A DNA stretch of 64,000 bases, from the NCBI RefSeq assembly GCF_003985155.1, contig NZ_ML133693.1, positions 248,001 through 312,000 on the forward strand. The letters are read 5' to 3'. This document shows positions 42,778-51,835 of this stretch, piece after piece. Both the position numbers and the translations under genes were made by a program. Within the stretch, counting starts at the first letter, position 1; each line of letters begins with the position of its first letter. The notes beneath the pieces are model-generated. The model was not told the origin of the DNA, searched no databases, and saw nothing but the letters and a program-made list of their open reading frames with translations. Source of the stretch: Rhizobium vallis. Its GTDB lineage: Bacteria; Pseudomonadota; Alphaproteobacteria; Rhizobiales; Rhizobiaceae.

Positions 42778-44400
42778 TCAGCTCCGCAGGCCGGGCGCCT
42801 CATGGCCGGTGCGCGCCACATATTCGGTGTAGCCGCCACCATATTGGTGGATGCCTTCAGGCGTCAGCTCCAGCACCCGGTTGGAGAGAGCCGCCAGGAA
42901 ATGCCGGTCGTGCGAGACGAACAGCATGGTGCCCTCATATTGCGAGAGCGCTTTGATCAACATCTCCTTAGTGTCGAGGTCGAGATGGTTGGTCGGCTCG
43001 TCGAGCACCAGCAGGTTCGGCGGATCGAACAGCATCATCGCCATGACCAGGCGGGCCTTCTCGCCGCCCGACAGGACCCGGCATCGCTTTTCGACATCGT
43101 CGCCGGAAAAGCCGAAACATCCGGCAAGCGCGCGCAATGGTCCCTGCCCCGCCTGGGGAAACCGGTCTTCCAGCGACTGGAAGACGGTGCGCTCGCCGTC
43201 GAGAATGTCCATGGCGTGCTGGGCGAAATAACCCATCTTGACGCTGGCGCCGAGAGCGACGCTGCCCTGATCGGGCTCGGCGGTGCCGGTCACCAGCTTC
43301 AGGAGCGTCGACTTGCCGGCGCCGTTGATGCCCATGATGCACCAGCGCTCGCGCCGCCGCACCATGAAATCCAGGCCTTCATAGATGGTTCGGCTGCCGT
43401 ATTTCTTGTGGACGTTCTTGAGGTTGACCACGTCTTCGCCCGAGCGCGGGGCCTGCTGGAATTCGAAGGCAACCGACTGGCGGCGCTTCGGCGGTTCCAC
43501 CCGGTCGATCTTCTCCAGCTTTTTCACGCGGCTCTGCACCTGCGAGGCATGCGAGGCCCGCGCCTTGAACCGCTCGATGAACTTGATTTCCTTGGCCAGC
43601 ATCGCCTGCTGGCGTTCAAACTGGGCCTGCTGCTGCTTTTCGTTCTGCGCCCGCTGCTGCTCGTAGAATTCGTAGTCGCCGGAGTAGGTCGTCAAGGCGC
43701 CACCATCGATCTCGATGATCTTGGTGACGATGCGGTTCATGAACTCGCGGTCGTGCGAGGTCATCAGCAGCGCGCCCTCATAACCCTTGAGGAATTCTTC
43801 GAGCCAGATCAGGCTTTCCAGATCCAGATGGTTGCTCGGCTCGTCGAGCAGCATGACGTCGGGGCGCATGAGCAGGATGCGGGCAAGCGCCACGCGCATC
43901 TTCCAGCCGCCCGACAGCGCGCCGACATCGCCGTCCATCATCTCCTGGCTGAAGCTGAGGCCCGCCAGCACTTCCCGGGCGCGACCCTCGAGCGCATAGC
44001 CGTCAAGCTCCTCGTATCGGGCCTGCGCCTCGCCGTAACGCTCGATGATGTCCTCCATGTCGCCGGCCCTTTCGGGATCGGCCATGGCGGCCTCGAGTTC
44101 CCGCAGTTCGCCGGCAACGATGCTGACGGGGCCGGCGCCATTCATCACCTCGGCGACGGCGCTATGGCCCGCCATCTCGCCAACATCCTGGTTGAAGTAG
44201 CCGATGGTAACGCCCTTCTCGCAGGAGACCTGGCCTTCATCGGGCTGCTCTTCACCGTTGACCATCCTGAAGATCGTCGTCTTGCCGGCGCCGTTCGGGC
44301 CGACGAGGCCGATCTTCTCGCCCCTGTTGAGTGCAGCCGAGGCTTCGATGAAGAGGATGCGGTGGCTGAGCTGCTTGCTGATATTTTCGATACGAATCAT
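42778..44400 (-). CDS. ABC-F family ATPase (ribosome-associated)
   Basis: 540-aa soluble protein with two ABC domains and no membrane part. First domain: GPNGAGKTTIF (~34), LSGGWKMRVALARIL, LLDEPSNHLDLESL. Linker (~245-310): Gln-rich coiled coil followed by basic FIERFKARASHASQVQSRVK. Second domain: GINGAGKSTLL (~348), LSGGEKARLVMAMML, VLDEPTNHLDLDT. The paired LDEPxNHLD motifs and the charged P-site-type linker place it in ABC-F, which act on stalled ribosomes; nearest to the YbiT/Uup-like housekeeping groups. Single gene. Confidence 0.92.
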   Translation of the reverse strand: MIRIENISKQLSHRILFIEASAALNRGEKIGLVGPNGAGKTTIFRMVNGEEQPDEGQVSCEKGVTIGYFNQDVGEMAGHSAVAEVMNGAGPVSIVAGELRELEAAMADPERAGDMEDIIERYGEAQARYEELDGYALEGRAREVLAGLSFSQEMMDGDVGALSGGWKMRVALARILLMRPDVMLLDEPSNHLDLESLIWLEEFLKGYEGALLMTSHDREFMNRIVTKIIEIDGGALTTYSGDYEFYEQQRAQNEKQQQAQFERQQAMLAKEIKFIERFKARASHASQVQSRVKKLEKIDRVEPPKRRQSVAFEFQQAPRSGEDVVNLKNVHKKYGSRTIYEGLDFMVRRRERWCIMGINGAGKSTLLKLVTGTAEPDQGSVALGASVKMGYFAQHAMDILDGERTVFQSLEDRFPQAGQGPLRALAGCFGFSGDDVEKRCRVLSGGEKARLVMAMMLFDPPNLLVLDEPTNHLDLDTKEMLIKALSQYEGTMLFVSHDRHFLAALSNRVLELTPEGIHQYGGGYTEYVARTGHEAPGLRS

Positions 44401-44582
44401 GGTGTACGCCGGGCCAGGGGAAGGAAATTTTGGCGCCCTTATGCCATGCGTTGAAACGGCAGGATAGCCCGTTTCCCGCCGAGAAAAGCATGTGCGGCTT
44501 TCGCGGCGGGATCAGGTGGTGCTTCTTGATTTCGGTCCGGATTGGATAATATCGTGGCTTACGCCAAAGGGAATCCGCGCCA

Positions 44583-44912
44583 ATGAGCGTTCGTCCGCCG
44601 CAGTCCTTCAGACCATCCCAGCAGGATAAGAACGGTTTCAACGTCCTCGAATACGAGCTGATGTCGGAACGCGCCGATTCACTCGGCCGTCACGGGCTGA
44701 AGGTCGAAGCCGCCCTCGCCGCCCTGAAAGCCTGGTCTGCCGACCGAAAGAGCGCCGACGAGCGCGAAAGGCTTCTGAATGAGGCCTCCGACGCCGTCTG
44801 GGCGTTCTTCATCCAACGGGAGATCTGCGGCTTGCGGAATAATCGCGACGCCATCCAGCGCTACGGCATTCCGAACGAAGTGATCGCGAGACTGGGCGCG
44901 ATCCGAAAATAA
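44583..44912 (+). CDS. Hypothetical protein, DUF6665-like
   Basis: 109 aa, soluble, mostly helical, rich in Arg, Glu and Ala. It contains GFNVLEYELMSERADSLGRH (~18-37) and WAFFIQREICGLRNNRDAIQ (~79-98), followed by YGIPNEVIARLG, a pattern conserved in alphaproteobacterial proteins of unknown function. Divergent from the ABC-F gene. No function can be assigned. Confidence 0.7.
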   Translation: MSVRPPQSFRPSQQDKNGFNVLEYELMSERADSLGRHGLKVEAALAALKAWSADRKSADERERLLNEASDAVWAFFIQREICGLRNNRDAIQRYGIPNEVIARLGAIRK

Positions 44913-44998
44913 CCGCTGACGTGCATCTCCACCTGCGGATAGAAATCGCGGTGCAGGCAGCTATGCCTAGTGCCGAACCAACGCGAAAGGGAATTGCG

Positions 44999-45868
44999 AT
45001 GCCAAGCTCAGTCCGGATCGGAAATCAGGATCTCACCGTCGACGTCTCTTCCCTCGGCGCCGAGATGCAGGCGCTCGACACCAGCGACGGAGGTTCCTGG
45101 CTGTGGACGGGCGACGCAACCTTCTGGACCGGGCGCTCGCCGATCCTGTTTCCGATCGTCGGCAAGGCCCCGGACGACAAGATCGCGATCGACGGCGCGG
45201 TCTTTCCGATGGCCCAGCATGGTTTTGCCCGGCGGAGCGAATTTACGCTCACGGCCTCCACCGCGACGATGTGCCGATACGAACTGACCGCCTCCGAGGC
45301 AACCCGGGCGGTCTATCCGTTCGATTTCCTGCTGGCCGTCGAGCATGCGGTGGAAGGCCGGGCGCTGACCGTCAGCGCTGAGGTGACCAACCGCGATCAG
45401 AAGACGATGCCCTTCGGGCTGGGGTTCCACTCCGCCTTCGCCTGGCCGCTGCCTGGCGCTGACGGGCGCGCCCACACCATCACGCTCGACAATCAAGGCG
45501 AGCCGGAACTCGTGCGGCTGGCGGGCGGCCTTATCAATCCAACACCGCTGCCTTCGCCGTTTCATGCCGGGCGGCTGGTTCTGGATCACGCAATGTTCGA
45601 GCAGGATGCGATGATCTTCCCCAAGGGTGCGGGCGAAGGGCTGCACTATGGCGCCGAGGGCGGGCCGAACCTGCGGTTCCGCTTCGAGAACCTGCCCAAC
45701 CTCGCTCTCTGGACCAAGCCTGGCGCGCCTTTCCTCTGCGTCGAGCCATGGCATGGGACGGCTGCGCAAGCCGGAGCTTCGAGCGAGCTGTCGGAACGAC
45801 CCTCGACCACGCTGCTCCCGCCGGGTGCTGTGGCGCGTTTCGCCTTCACGGTCGAGATCGGGCAATAG
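44999..45868 (+). CDS. Aldose 1-epimerase family protein
   Basis: 289 aa, galactose-mutarotase-like beta-sandwich of the LacX/YeaD-like type. Likely catalytic His in MAQHGFARRSEF (~74) and second His in GLGFHSAFAWPL (~146); the Glu in FLCVEPWHGTA (~240) fits the catalytic base. Interconverts anomers of a sugar or phosphosugar. ATG 44999 has AAGGGA 6 bp upstream; the frame stays open further up, but without a ribosome site. Ends at a strong bidirectional terminator. Confidence 0.86.
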   Translation: MPSSVRIGNQDLTVDVSSLGAEMQALDTSDGGSWLWTGDATFWTGRSPILFPIVGKAPDDKIAIDGAVFPMAQHGFARRSEFTLTASTATMCRYELTASEATRAVYPFDFLLAVEHAVEGRALTVSAEVTNRDQKTMPFGLGFHSAFAWPLPGADGRAHTITLDNQGEPELVRLAGGLINPTPLPSPFHAGRLVLDHAMFEQDAMIFPKGAGEGLHYGAEGGPNLRFRFENLPNLALWTKPGAPFLCVEPWHGTAAQAGASSELSERPSTTLLPPGAVARFAFTVEIGQ

Positions 45869-45880
45869 CTTTCACGGGTG

Positions 45881-45919
45881 AAGCCCTCCTTCGCATGCCA
45901 TGCAAAGGAGGGCTTTTCC
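45881..45919. terminator. Bidirectional rho-independent terminator
   Basis: Arms AAGCCCTCCTT (45881-45891) and AAGGAGGGCTT (45905-45915), perfect 11 bp, followed by TTTT on the plus strand. The upstream arm begins with AA rather than a longer A-run, so the minus-strand activity is weaker. It separates the converging epimerase and efflux operons. Confidence 0.88.
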
Positions 45920-45952
45920 TGGGGAGGATCTTCCTGCGGCATCCGCCGGCCT

Positions 45953-47542
45953 TCAATGGGCGCCCGCACCGCCGCCGGCCTGTGGCTTCTTGGTGAGAAG
46001 CAGCGCAAACGCCGCCACTGCAAGCACCACGCCGATCACGGCGAATGTGTCGCTGAAGCCCAGGATCAATGCCTGGCGCTTGACGATCTGACCGATCGCG
46101 ACGATTGCCTTTTGCGATGCGACAGCCGGATCGGTGACCCCGTGCTGGATAAAGTAGCCAGTAAGCTTGCCCAGGCGATCGCGAACTTCGTCACGGCTCA
46201 GCGTGATCGATTGGCCGATGATATTTGAATGGAACTGCTCGCGCTTCGTCAGGATGGTGCCGAGCGAAGCCGTGCCGACGGCGCCACCGAGATTGCGCAG
46301 CATGTTGGTCAGGCCAGAGGCGGCGGCAGCGTCGGCAGGTGCAATGCCGGCCGTGGTGATAGCGGTGATCGGCGTCAGCACCAGGGCCTGGCCAATGGCA
46401 CGCACGATATTCGGGATCCAGAACTGGTCGCCGGCATTGTCGGCCGACAGCATGATGTTCATGAAGCAGCTGATCGCGAAGATCGATATGCCGAGGAAGC
46501 CGATATAGCGGGCGTCGAAGCGCTTCATCAAAACCGGCACCAGCGGGATGAGCAGCAACTGTGGCAGGCCGGTCCAGGCGAGTACGTTGCCGATCTGCTC
46601 CGCATTGTAGCGCTGCACCTGGCCGAGATATTGCGGCAGGATATAGACCGTGCCGAAGAGGGCGACGCCGACCAGCACATTGACTAGCACGCCGATGCCG
46701 AAATTGCGCTGTGTCAGCAGGCGCAGTTTGACCAGCGGCTTCTTCACCGTCAGCTCGATCCAGATGAAGGCAGCGAGAAAGACGAAGGCGACGATGCTGA
46801 GCTTGACGATGAAGGGCGAAGAGAACCAGTCGTCCTTGTTGCCTTCTTCCAGCACGGTCTGCAGTGCCGAGAGGCCGATTGCCATGGTAAAGATGCCGGC
46901 CCAGTCGCCTTCCTTCAGAAGGTGAAGCTGCATCGGCTGCTTTTCGAGCGTCAGGGCGAGAGCGGCCGCCATGATGAGACTCGGGATCGTGTTGATGAAG
47001 AAGATCGTCTGCCAGCCGTAATTCTCGGTCAGGTAGCCGCCGATCGTCGGGCCGATCGCCGGAGCGAAGGTGACCGAAAGGGCAAAGATGGCAAGACCAA
47101 GCGGCTGCTGGTTCTTCGGCAGCTTGGTCAGCACCATGGTGAAGGCCATGGGGATCAGCACGCCGCCGGCAAAGCCCTGCAGGCCGCGCAGCAGGATCAT
47201 CGTGCCGAGATCATGAGCGAAGGCACAGGCCATCGAGAAGAGCGGGAACAGGATCGAGTTGACGAGGATATAGCGGCGGAACGAGAAAACGTTGCTGAAA
47301 TAAGCTGTCAGTGGAATGACGACGATCTCGCCGATCAGATAGGACGTCGAAATCCAGGCGCCGTTGTCGACGCCCGTTCCGATGCCGCCCTCGATATCGA
47401 GGAGGGAGGCGTTGGTGATCTGGATGTTGAGGATCGCCATGAAGGCGCCGATCATGCCGGCAAGAACGGCGATCCAGTCTCTGGTGCTGGCCCCTACCCT
47501 TGGCTGCGGAATGGCGATGGCTGTTGCTGCGATGGTGGACAT
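45953..47542 (-). CDS. MFS multidrug efflux pump, DHA2/EmrB type
   Basis: 529 aa, 14 predicted membrane helices. Motif A-like region FRRYILVNSILFPLFSMACA, motif C region GLAIFALSVTFAPAIGPTIGGYLTEN shortened here to its core APAIGPTIGGYL (~165), and an N-terminal loop ITNASLLDIEGGIGTGVDNGA characteristic of DHA2. It works with the periplasmic adaptor encoded just upstream and with an outer-membrane TolC-like channel elsewhere. Gap to the adaptor gene is 23 bp. The pair resembles the phytoalexin-exporting RmrAB pump known from R. etli. Confidence 0.92.
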   Translation of the reverse strand: MSTIAATAIAIPQPRVGASTRDWIAVLAGMIGAFMAILNIQITNASLLDIEGGIGTGVDNGAWISTSYLIGEIVVIPLTAYFSNVFSFRRYILVNSILFPLFSMACAFAHDLGTMILLRGLQGFAGGVLIPMAFTMVLTKLPKNQQPLGLAIFALSVTFAPAIGPTIGGYLTENYGWQTIFFINTIPSLIMAAALALTLEKQPMQLHLLKEGDWAGIFTMAIGLSALQTVLEEGNKDDWFSSPFIVKLSIVAFVFLAAFIWIELTVKKPLVKLRLLTQRNFGIGVLVNVLVGVALFGTVYILPQYLGQVQRYNAEQIGNVLAWTGLPQLLLIPLVPVLMKRFDARYIGFLGISIFAISCFMNIMLSADNAGDQFWIPNIVRAIGQALVLTPITAITTAGIAPADAAAASGLTNMLRNLGGAVGTASLGTILTKREQFHSNIIGQSITLSRDEVRDRLGKLTGYFIQHGVTDPAVASQKAIVAIGQIVKRQALILGFSDTFAVIGVVLAVAAFALLLTKKPQAGGGAGAH

Positions 47543-47565
47543 GACACGAACTCCTCATCCCCCGC

Positions 47566-48747
47566 CTAGCTGCGGTCGTTCTTGGTGTCGATATCAGGCT
47601 GGACGGACATGCCGGGGCGCAGATCGCCATTTGCGGCGGCGTCACCGTCAAGCACAATCCTGACCGGAATGCGCTGGACAACCTTGGTGAAGTTGCCGGT
47701 GGCATTATCAGGCGGCAGCAACGCGAACTCCTGACCGCTGGCAGGCGCAAGGCTGTCGACATGGCCGTGATAGGTGCGGCCCGGGAACATATCGACCTCG
47801 ATATCGACCGGCTGGCCGGCACGGACGTCGGTCAGCTGCGTTTCCTTGTAATTGGCAATGACGTAAGCGGCTGATGTCGGCACGACCGACATCAGCTGGG
47901 TGCCGGCCTGCACATATTGACCGACACGCAGCGTGCGGTTGCCGACGGTGCCGTCGACGGGTGCGACGATCGTCGCATAGGAGAGGTTGAGCTCAGCCTG
48001 GTGCTGGACGGCCCGGCTGCGGGCGAGCGTGGCCTTGGCCTGGGCAAGCTCGGCATTCAGAAGATCGACCTGCTTGACGGCGGCATCGAGCGCGGCGGTG
48101 TCGCGAACGATCGTGGCCTGGGCGGCGGCGATCTGCGAGGCAGCCTGCTGCGCCGTCTGGACAGGGGCATAACCATTGGTGGCCAGATTCGAATACCGCT
48201 TGTTGTTCTGCTCGGCGAAGGTCTCGTTGGCGCGGTCGACGTCGAGAGTGGCGCCGGCGGCAGCGATCGTCGATTGCTGGATATCGAGCGAGGCCTGCTT
48301 GGCGTTGACGGTAGCCTCGGCGGCAGCGACATCGGCTGTTGCTTGGTCGAGAGCGGCCTTGAAGTCGCGATCGTTGATGCGGGCTAGCGGCTGGCCGGCC
48401 TTAACAGTCTCGTTGTCCGTGACGAGGACTTCGGCAAGATAGCCGGAGACCTTGGGGGCGATAGTGCTGTTGTCGGCCTTTACATAGGCATCGTCGGTCG
48501 AGACGTGGAAGCGGCCGACCGTCCAGTAATTATGGCCGTAATAGGCGCCGGCTGCGATCAGCACGATGGCCGTTGCGCCGAGCAGCAATCCGCGACCGCG
48601 GCGCTTGCGGGCGGGAGGCCCTGACACGACGGCAGGTTCGACAATGCGCGGTGCGTTGCCGGCATCAAGGGTTGCAGGCGCGGCTTCTGCCGTGGTTTCC
48701 GTGGCGGGTGCATTATTATTCAGGGCTTGCAGCGTTTTGATCGACAT
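47566..48747 (-). CDS. Membrane-fusion protein, EmrA/HlyD type
   Basis: 393 aa. A cytoplasmic N-terminus (~1-50), one membrane helix GLLLGATAIVLIAAGAYYGH (~53-72), then the biotinyl-lipoyl-like halves VSTDDAYVKADNSTIAPKVS (~84-103) and APVDGTVGNRTLRVGQYVQA (~275) bracketing a long Ala/Gln-rich coiled coil (~135-265). Adaptor that links the EmrB-type pump to the outer membrane. AGGAGA is 6 bp upstream of the ATG. The gene begins about 65 bp from the first operator palindrome. Confidence 0.9.
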   Translation of the reverse strand: MSIKTLQALNNNAPATETTAEAAPATLDAGNAPRIVEPAVVSGPPARKRRGRGLLLGATAIVLIAAGAYYGHNYWTVGRFHVSTDDAYVKADNSTIAPKVSGYLAEVLVTDNETVKAGQPLARINDRDFKAALDQATADVAAAEATVNAKQASLDIQQSTIAAAGATLDVDRANETFAEQNNKRYSNLATNGYAPVQTAQQAASQIAAAQATIVRDTAALDAAVKQVDLLNAELAQAKATLARSRAVQHQAELNLSYATIVAPVDGTVGNRTLRVGQYVQAGTQLMSVVPTSAAYVIANYKETQLTDVRAGQPVDIEVDMFPGRTYHGHVDSLAPASGQEFALLPPDNATGNFTKVVQRIPVRIVLDGDAAANGDLRPGMSVQPDIDTKNDRS

Positions 48748-48813
48748 TGTCTTCTCCTGGAAGTGGGTCGCTGTCGCTACCGGCTGCGGCCTTCGAATAG
48801 AGTGAAATGCAAA

Positions 48814-48835
48814 TTGGAAACTTGCTGTTTTCCAA
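48814..48835. promoter_or_regulatory. Operator-like palindrome 1 (TTGGA-N12-TCCAA)
   Basis: TTGGAAA at 48814-48820 and TTTCCAA at 48829-48835 form an inverted repeat in the divergent region between the efflux operon and its TetR gene. Same half-sites and same 12-bp core spacing as the second site 59 bp away. Probable TetR binding site. Confidence 0.65.
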
Positions 48836-48872
48836 AATATGTATTAGAAAATGGATGGATGTCAACAAGAAT

Positions 48873-48894
48873 TTGGAAAATTGTCATGGTCCAA
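48873..48894. promoter_or_regulatory. Operator-like palindrome 2, over the tetR start codon
   Basis: TTGGA at 48873-48877 and TCCAA at 48890-48894, again 12 bp apart. It spans ATG 48886, so a bound repressor would cover the translation start region of its own gene or lie just downstream of its promoter. Confidence 0.6.
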
Positions 48895-49533
48895 AATCAC
48901 GAAATCGAGAAGAGGTCGCGAGGCAGACCGCAAGTCCGCTGCGACGACGATACGAAAAGCGTGATCATCGAGGCGGCCAACCGGCAATTCCACGATAACG
49001 GCTATGCCGCAGCAAGCATCGCCGCGATCGCGCAGGAAGCGGGTGTTTCGACCAAGACGCTCTACCGCCTGTTCCCGACGAAGGCGGACCTCTTTGCCGA
49101 GATGATCACGGAGCGGACGGGACGCTTCCTTACGGCGCTCGACCCCGGCACACTTGCCGCGGCGGATCTCAGGCAGGGGCTGGAGCGCATGCTGATGGCC
49201 TATGGCATGCTGACGCTCTCGCTGGATACGATCACCGTGACCCGCCTCGTCATCAGTGAATCCGACCGGTTTCCGGAGATCGCCAACAGCTTCTATGAAA
49301 AGGCGATCGTCAGGACCAACAGGCTGATGGAGGACTGGCTGCGCAAGCAGATCGACCGTGGGCTGATTGCGCTAGACGATCCGCACGCGGCCTGCGGCAT
49401 GCTGCGCGGCATGATGATCATGGAGCCGCAGCGCGCCGCGATGCTCCGCCAGGAGGCGCCGCCGAAGATCGATGCGATCGCGGCGCGGGCGAAAATGTGC
49501 GCCGATCTTTTCTTGAAGGGTTGTGCGCTCTGA
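48886..49533 (+). CDS. TetR-family regulator of the efflux operon
   Basis: About 215 aa. The N-terminal DNA-binding domain contains VIIEAANRQFHDNGYAAASI and AAIAQEAGVSTKTLYRLFPT (~24-63), the typical TetR helix-turn-helix; the C-terminal part is an all-helical ligand domain (TetR_C-like). Divergent from the EmrAB-type operon, which it very likely represses. Start uncertain: ATG 48886 or ATG 48859 (nine codons earlier); neither has a strong ribosome site. The two palindromes lie at and upstream of the start. Confidence 0.88.
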   Translation: MVQNHEIEKRSRGRPQVRCDDDTKSVIIEAANRQFHDNGYAAASIAAIAQEAGVSTKTLYRLFPTKADLFAEMITERTGRFLTALDPGTLAAADLRQGLERMLMAYGMLTLSLDTITVTRLVISESDRFPEIANSFYEKAIVRTNRLMEDWLRKQIDRGLIALDDPHAACGMLRGMMIMEPQRAAMLRQEAPPKIDAIAARAKMCADLFLKGCAL

Positions 49534-49708
49534 AGCATCGCCCGGGCTCCAGAGCGCGATGATCTGTTTACGGGCGACCCGCAGCGAGCACGGGAAGAAG
49601 TCTGCCCCGCAGCAGCAGCCAGGAACAGGAAAGGCGCGAAAAGCTGACGCTCCCGCGCGCTCGCCGCGTTCCGGCTCCGGTCACCTGAAAGCCCTCCGCG
49701 CCAATCGC

Positions 49709-50896
49709 TCAGTTCGGCGGCGCGCCCAGCGCATGCAGGATGCCGCGGAGTTCGGCGAGGCCGCGCATGCGGCCGATGGCCGGGTAGCCGGGCGTGACTG
49801 TCTTGTCGAGATCGTCGAGCATGCGGTGGCCGTGGTCCGAACGGAAGACGATCGTGTCTTCAGCGCTGCGGCGGCGGTCTTCGGCAACCAGTTCGCGGAG
49901 AACCGCGACCATGTCGACATCGCCTTCCAGATGGGCGCTTTCATGGAAGGTCCGGCCGTCGCCCTCGCGGGTCGTGGCACGCAGATGGGCGAAGTGAATG
50001 CGCGAGGCGAAGCGCCGGGCGATCGCCGGCAGGTCGTTGTCGGCGCGCACGCCGAGGCTGCCGGTGCAGTAGCACATGCCGTTCGCTGGCGAAGGCACGG
50101 CCTCGAAGAGTGCAGCATAATCCTCCGCCGTCGAGGCGATACGTGGCAATCCGAACAGCGAGCGCGGCGGATCGTCGGGATGCAGCGTCAGCTTGACGCC
50201 GCGCGCTTCGGCGGCCGGCGTCACCGCCTGAAGGAATTCGACCAGGTGGCGGCGCAGCCTTGCGGCATCAATGCCGCTATAGGCGACCAGCTTCTCCCGG
50301 AAGGCCGGAATGGTCAGCGGTTCGGTGGTCGAACCCGGCAGAGCCGAGGTAATAATGCGGGTGATATCGGCAATCTCATCGTCCGTCATGGTTTCAAAGA
50401 CGACGCGCGCCCGCTCGCGGTCTTCATCGGAATAGCGCTGTGCGGCATCCGGTCGTTCCAGAATGAAGAGATCGAAGGCCGCGAAGCGCTCATGATCGAA
50501 GCGCATGGCGGTGGCGCCGGTCGGCGTCACGAAATCAAGGTCGGTGCGAGTCCAGTCCACGACAGGCATGAAATTATAGCAGACGATCGGAATGCCGCAG
50601 GCGGCGACCGCTTCGAGGCTGGCGATCCAGGCCTCGATTTCGGCCTTCGCCTCCCCGCCCTTGCGCTTGACGGCATCGGGGATCGGAATGCTTTCGACGA
50701 CCGACCAGATGAGCGGTGAACGACCGGCAGGCGTCGTCTCGATCAGAGACTGGCGTTCGCGCACTTCCTTCTCCGTCCAAGCTCTACCAATCGGAACCTG
50801 GTGCAATGACGAGACGATATTGGTCGCGCCCGTCTGGCGGACCTCGTCCAGCGTTACCGGCGCTTCCGGCCCGAACCATCTCCAACCCTGCCGCAT
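49709..50896 (-). CDS. uxuA: Mannonate dehydratase
   Basis: 395-aa enzyme that dehydrates D-mannonate to 2-keto-3-deoxy-D-gluconate in glucuronate breakdown. Family features: WRWFGPEAPVTLDEVRQTGA (~5-24), GIPIVCYNFMPVVDWTRTDL (~97-116), LTLHPDDPPRSLFGLPRI (~217-234), which carries a metal His, and CYCTGSLGVRADNDLP (~258) and HLRATTREGDGRTFHESAHL. Length agrees with UxuA. It lies 45 bp after the GntR regulator gene; no other uronate genes are in view. Confidence 0.93.
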   Translation of the reverse strand: MRQGWRWFGPEAPVTLDEVRQTGATNIVSSLHQVPIGRAWTEKEVRERQSLIETTPAGRSPLIWSVVESIPIPDAVKRKGGEAKAEIEAWIASLEAVAACGIPIVCYNFMPVVDWTRTDLDFVTPTGATAMRFDHERFAAFDLFILERPDAAQRYSDEDRERARVVFETMTDDEIADITRIITSALPGSTTEPLTIPAFREKLVAYSGIDAARLRRHLVEFLQAVTPAAEARGVKLTLHPDDPPRSLFGLPRIASTAEDYAALFEAVPSPANGMCYCTGSLGVRADNDLPAIARRFASRIHFAHLRATTREGDGRTFHESAHLEGDVDMVAVLRELVAEDRRRSAEDTIVFRSDHGHRMLDDLDKTVTPGYPAIGRMRGLAELRGILHALGAPPN

Positions 50897-50941
50897 CCTT
50901 CTTCCTTTCCTTGCCTTTTCGTTTTATGTGTGGACCTGCCG

Positions 50942-51658
50942 TCAGCAGAAATAATCGGGGTAACGAGACCGCAACTCGTCGACATCGGGAATGACGGCGC
51001 TCAGATGATGAATCATCGCCACGCGTGCAGCGATCGGATCATGGGCGGCGATCGCATCGCGAATATCCATATGTTCTTGCACCACATTGCCCATGCGCCC
51101 GAGAGCCGGCAGCGTCAGCCGCCGCGCCCGGTCGATCTGCACCTTGACCGTCTTCAGAATTCCCCAGATGCCGGGATAGCCCGATATCTGTGTGATTGCC
51201 TCATGGAAGGCCTCGTCCTCCTCGTGGAAGCTCGAGACGTTGCCGGTCGCGGCATCCGCCTGCTGCCGGGCGATGATGGCGTCGAGGCGGGTGATGTCAG
51301 CGGCGGTCGCGTTCAGGGCCGCGGTCTCGACGGTCGTGCCTTCGAGCGCCTTACGCACCACCACCGCCTCGGGGATCGCCGAGACCGGCACCCGCGATAC
51401 AATGGTGCCCGACTGGGGATAGATATCGACCAGCCCGCCTTCGGAAAGCCGGAGTAGCGCTTCGCGCACCGGCGTGCGACTGACCCCGAAATCCTCGGCG
51501 ATCCGCTTTTCCTGCAACGGCATGCCAGGCGGCATCCTGAGCGAGACGATATCGGCATGCAGCCGCTCGTAGATGGCAGCAGCCGTAGTGATACGGCGCA
51601 GCTTTCCGCCAACGTCCTGCGATGCCGGATTTACGAAGACTCCTGATGCTGGTGGCAT
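50942..51658 (-). CDS. FadR-type GntR regulator, probable UxuR
   Basis: 238 aa. Winged helix-turn-helix (~20-90: LQEKRIAEDFGVSRTPVREA, then LSEGGLVDIYPQSGTIV) and an FCD effector domain with the DEAFHEAIT acid/His motif (~147) and a closing HLSAVIPDV. Transcribed with uxuA, so it likely responds to an intermediate of hexuronate degradation. A 10-bp palindrome 30 bp before its start could be its operator. Confidence 0.87.
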   Translation of the reverse strand: MPPASGVFVNPASQDVGGKLRRITTAAAIYERLHADIVSLRMPPGMPLQEKRIAEDFGVSRTPVREALLRLSEGGLVDIYPQSGTIVSRVPVSAIPEAVVVRKALEGTTVETAALNATAADITRLDAIIARQQADAATGNVSSFHEEDEAFHEAITQISGYPGIWGILKTVKVQIDRARRLTLPALGRMGNVVQEHMDIRDAIAAHDPIAARVAMIHHLSAVIPDVDELRSRYPDYFC

Positions 51659-51687
51659 GGCAATACCCGGCGCTCACACTTTCTGGC

Positions 51688-51697
51688 ATACTAGTAT
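51688..51697. promoter_or_regulatory. Palindrome ATACTAGTAT, candidate GntR operator
   Basis: Perfect 10-bp palindrome, with flanks giving TTGATATACTAGTATGCCA on the minus strand. It lies 30 bp upstream of the regulator start codon and resembles operators of FCD-type GntR regulators of sugar acids. Likely autoregulation together with uxuA. Confidence 0.55.
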
Positions 51698-51835
51698 ATC
51701 AATCGCAGCTTGCCAAGCAGTGCAGCAACAGCAGCAGAGGAGTAGGCCTTACGCAGGCGCAAACGAAAGGGCCTGCTTGCGTCCGTCAAAGGCGGCATAT
51801 ATACACCGGCGATAATCTCCAAAGTGGTATCGCTG

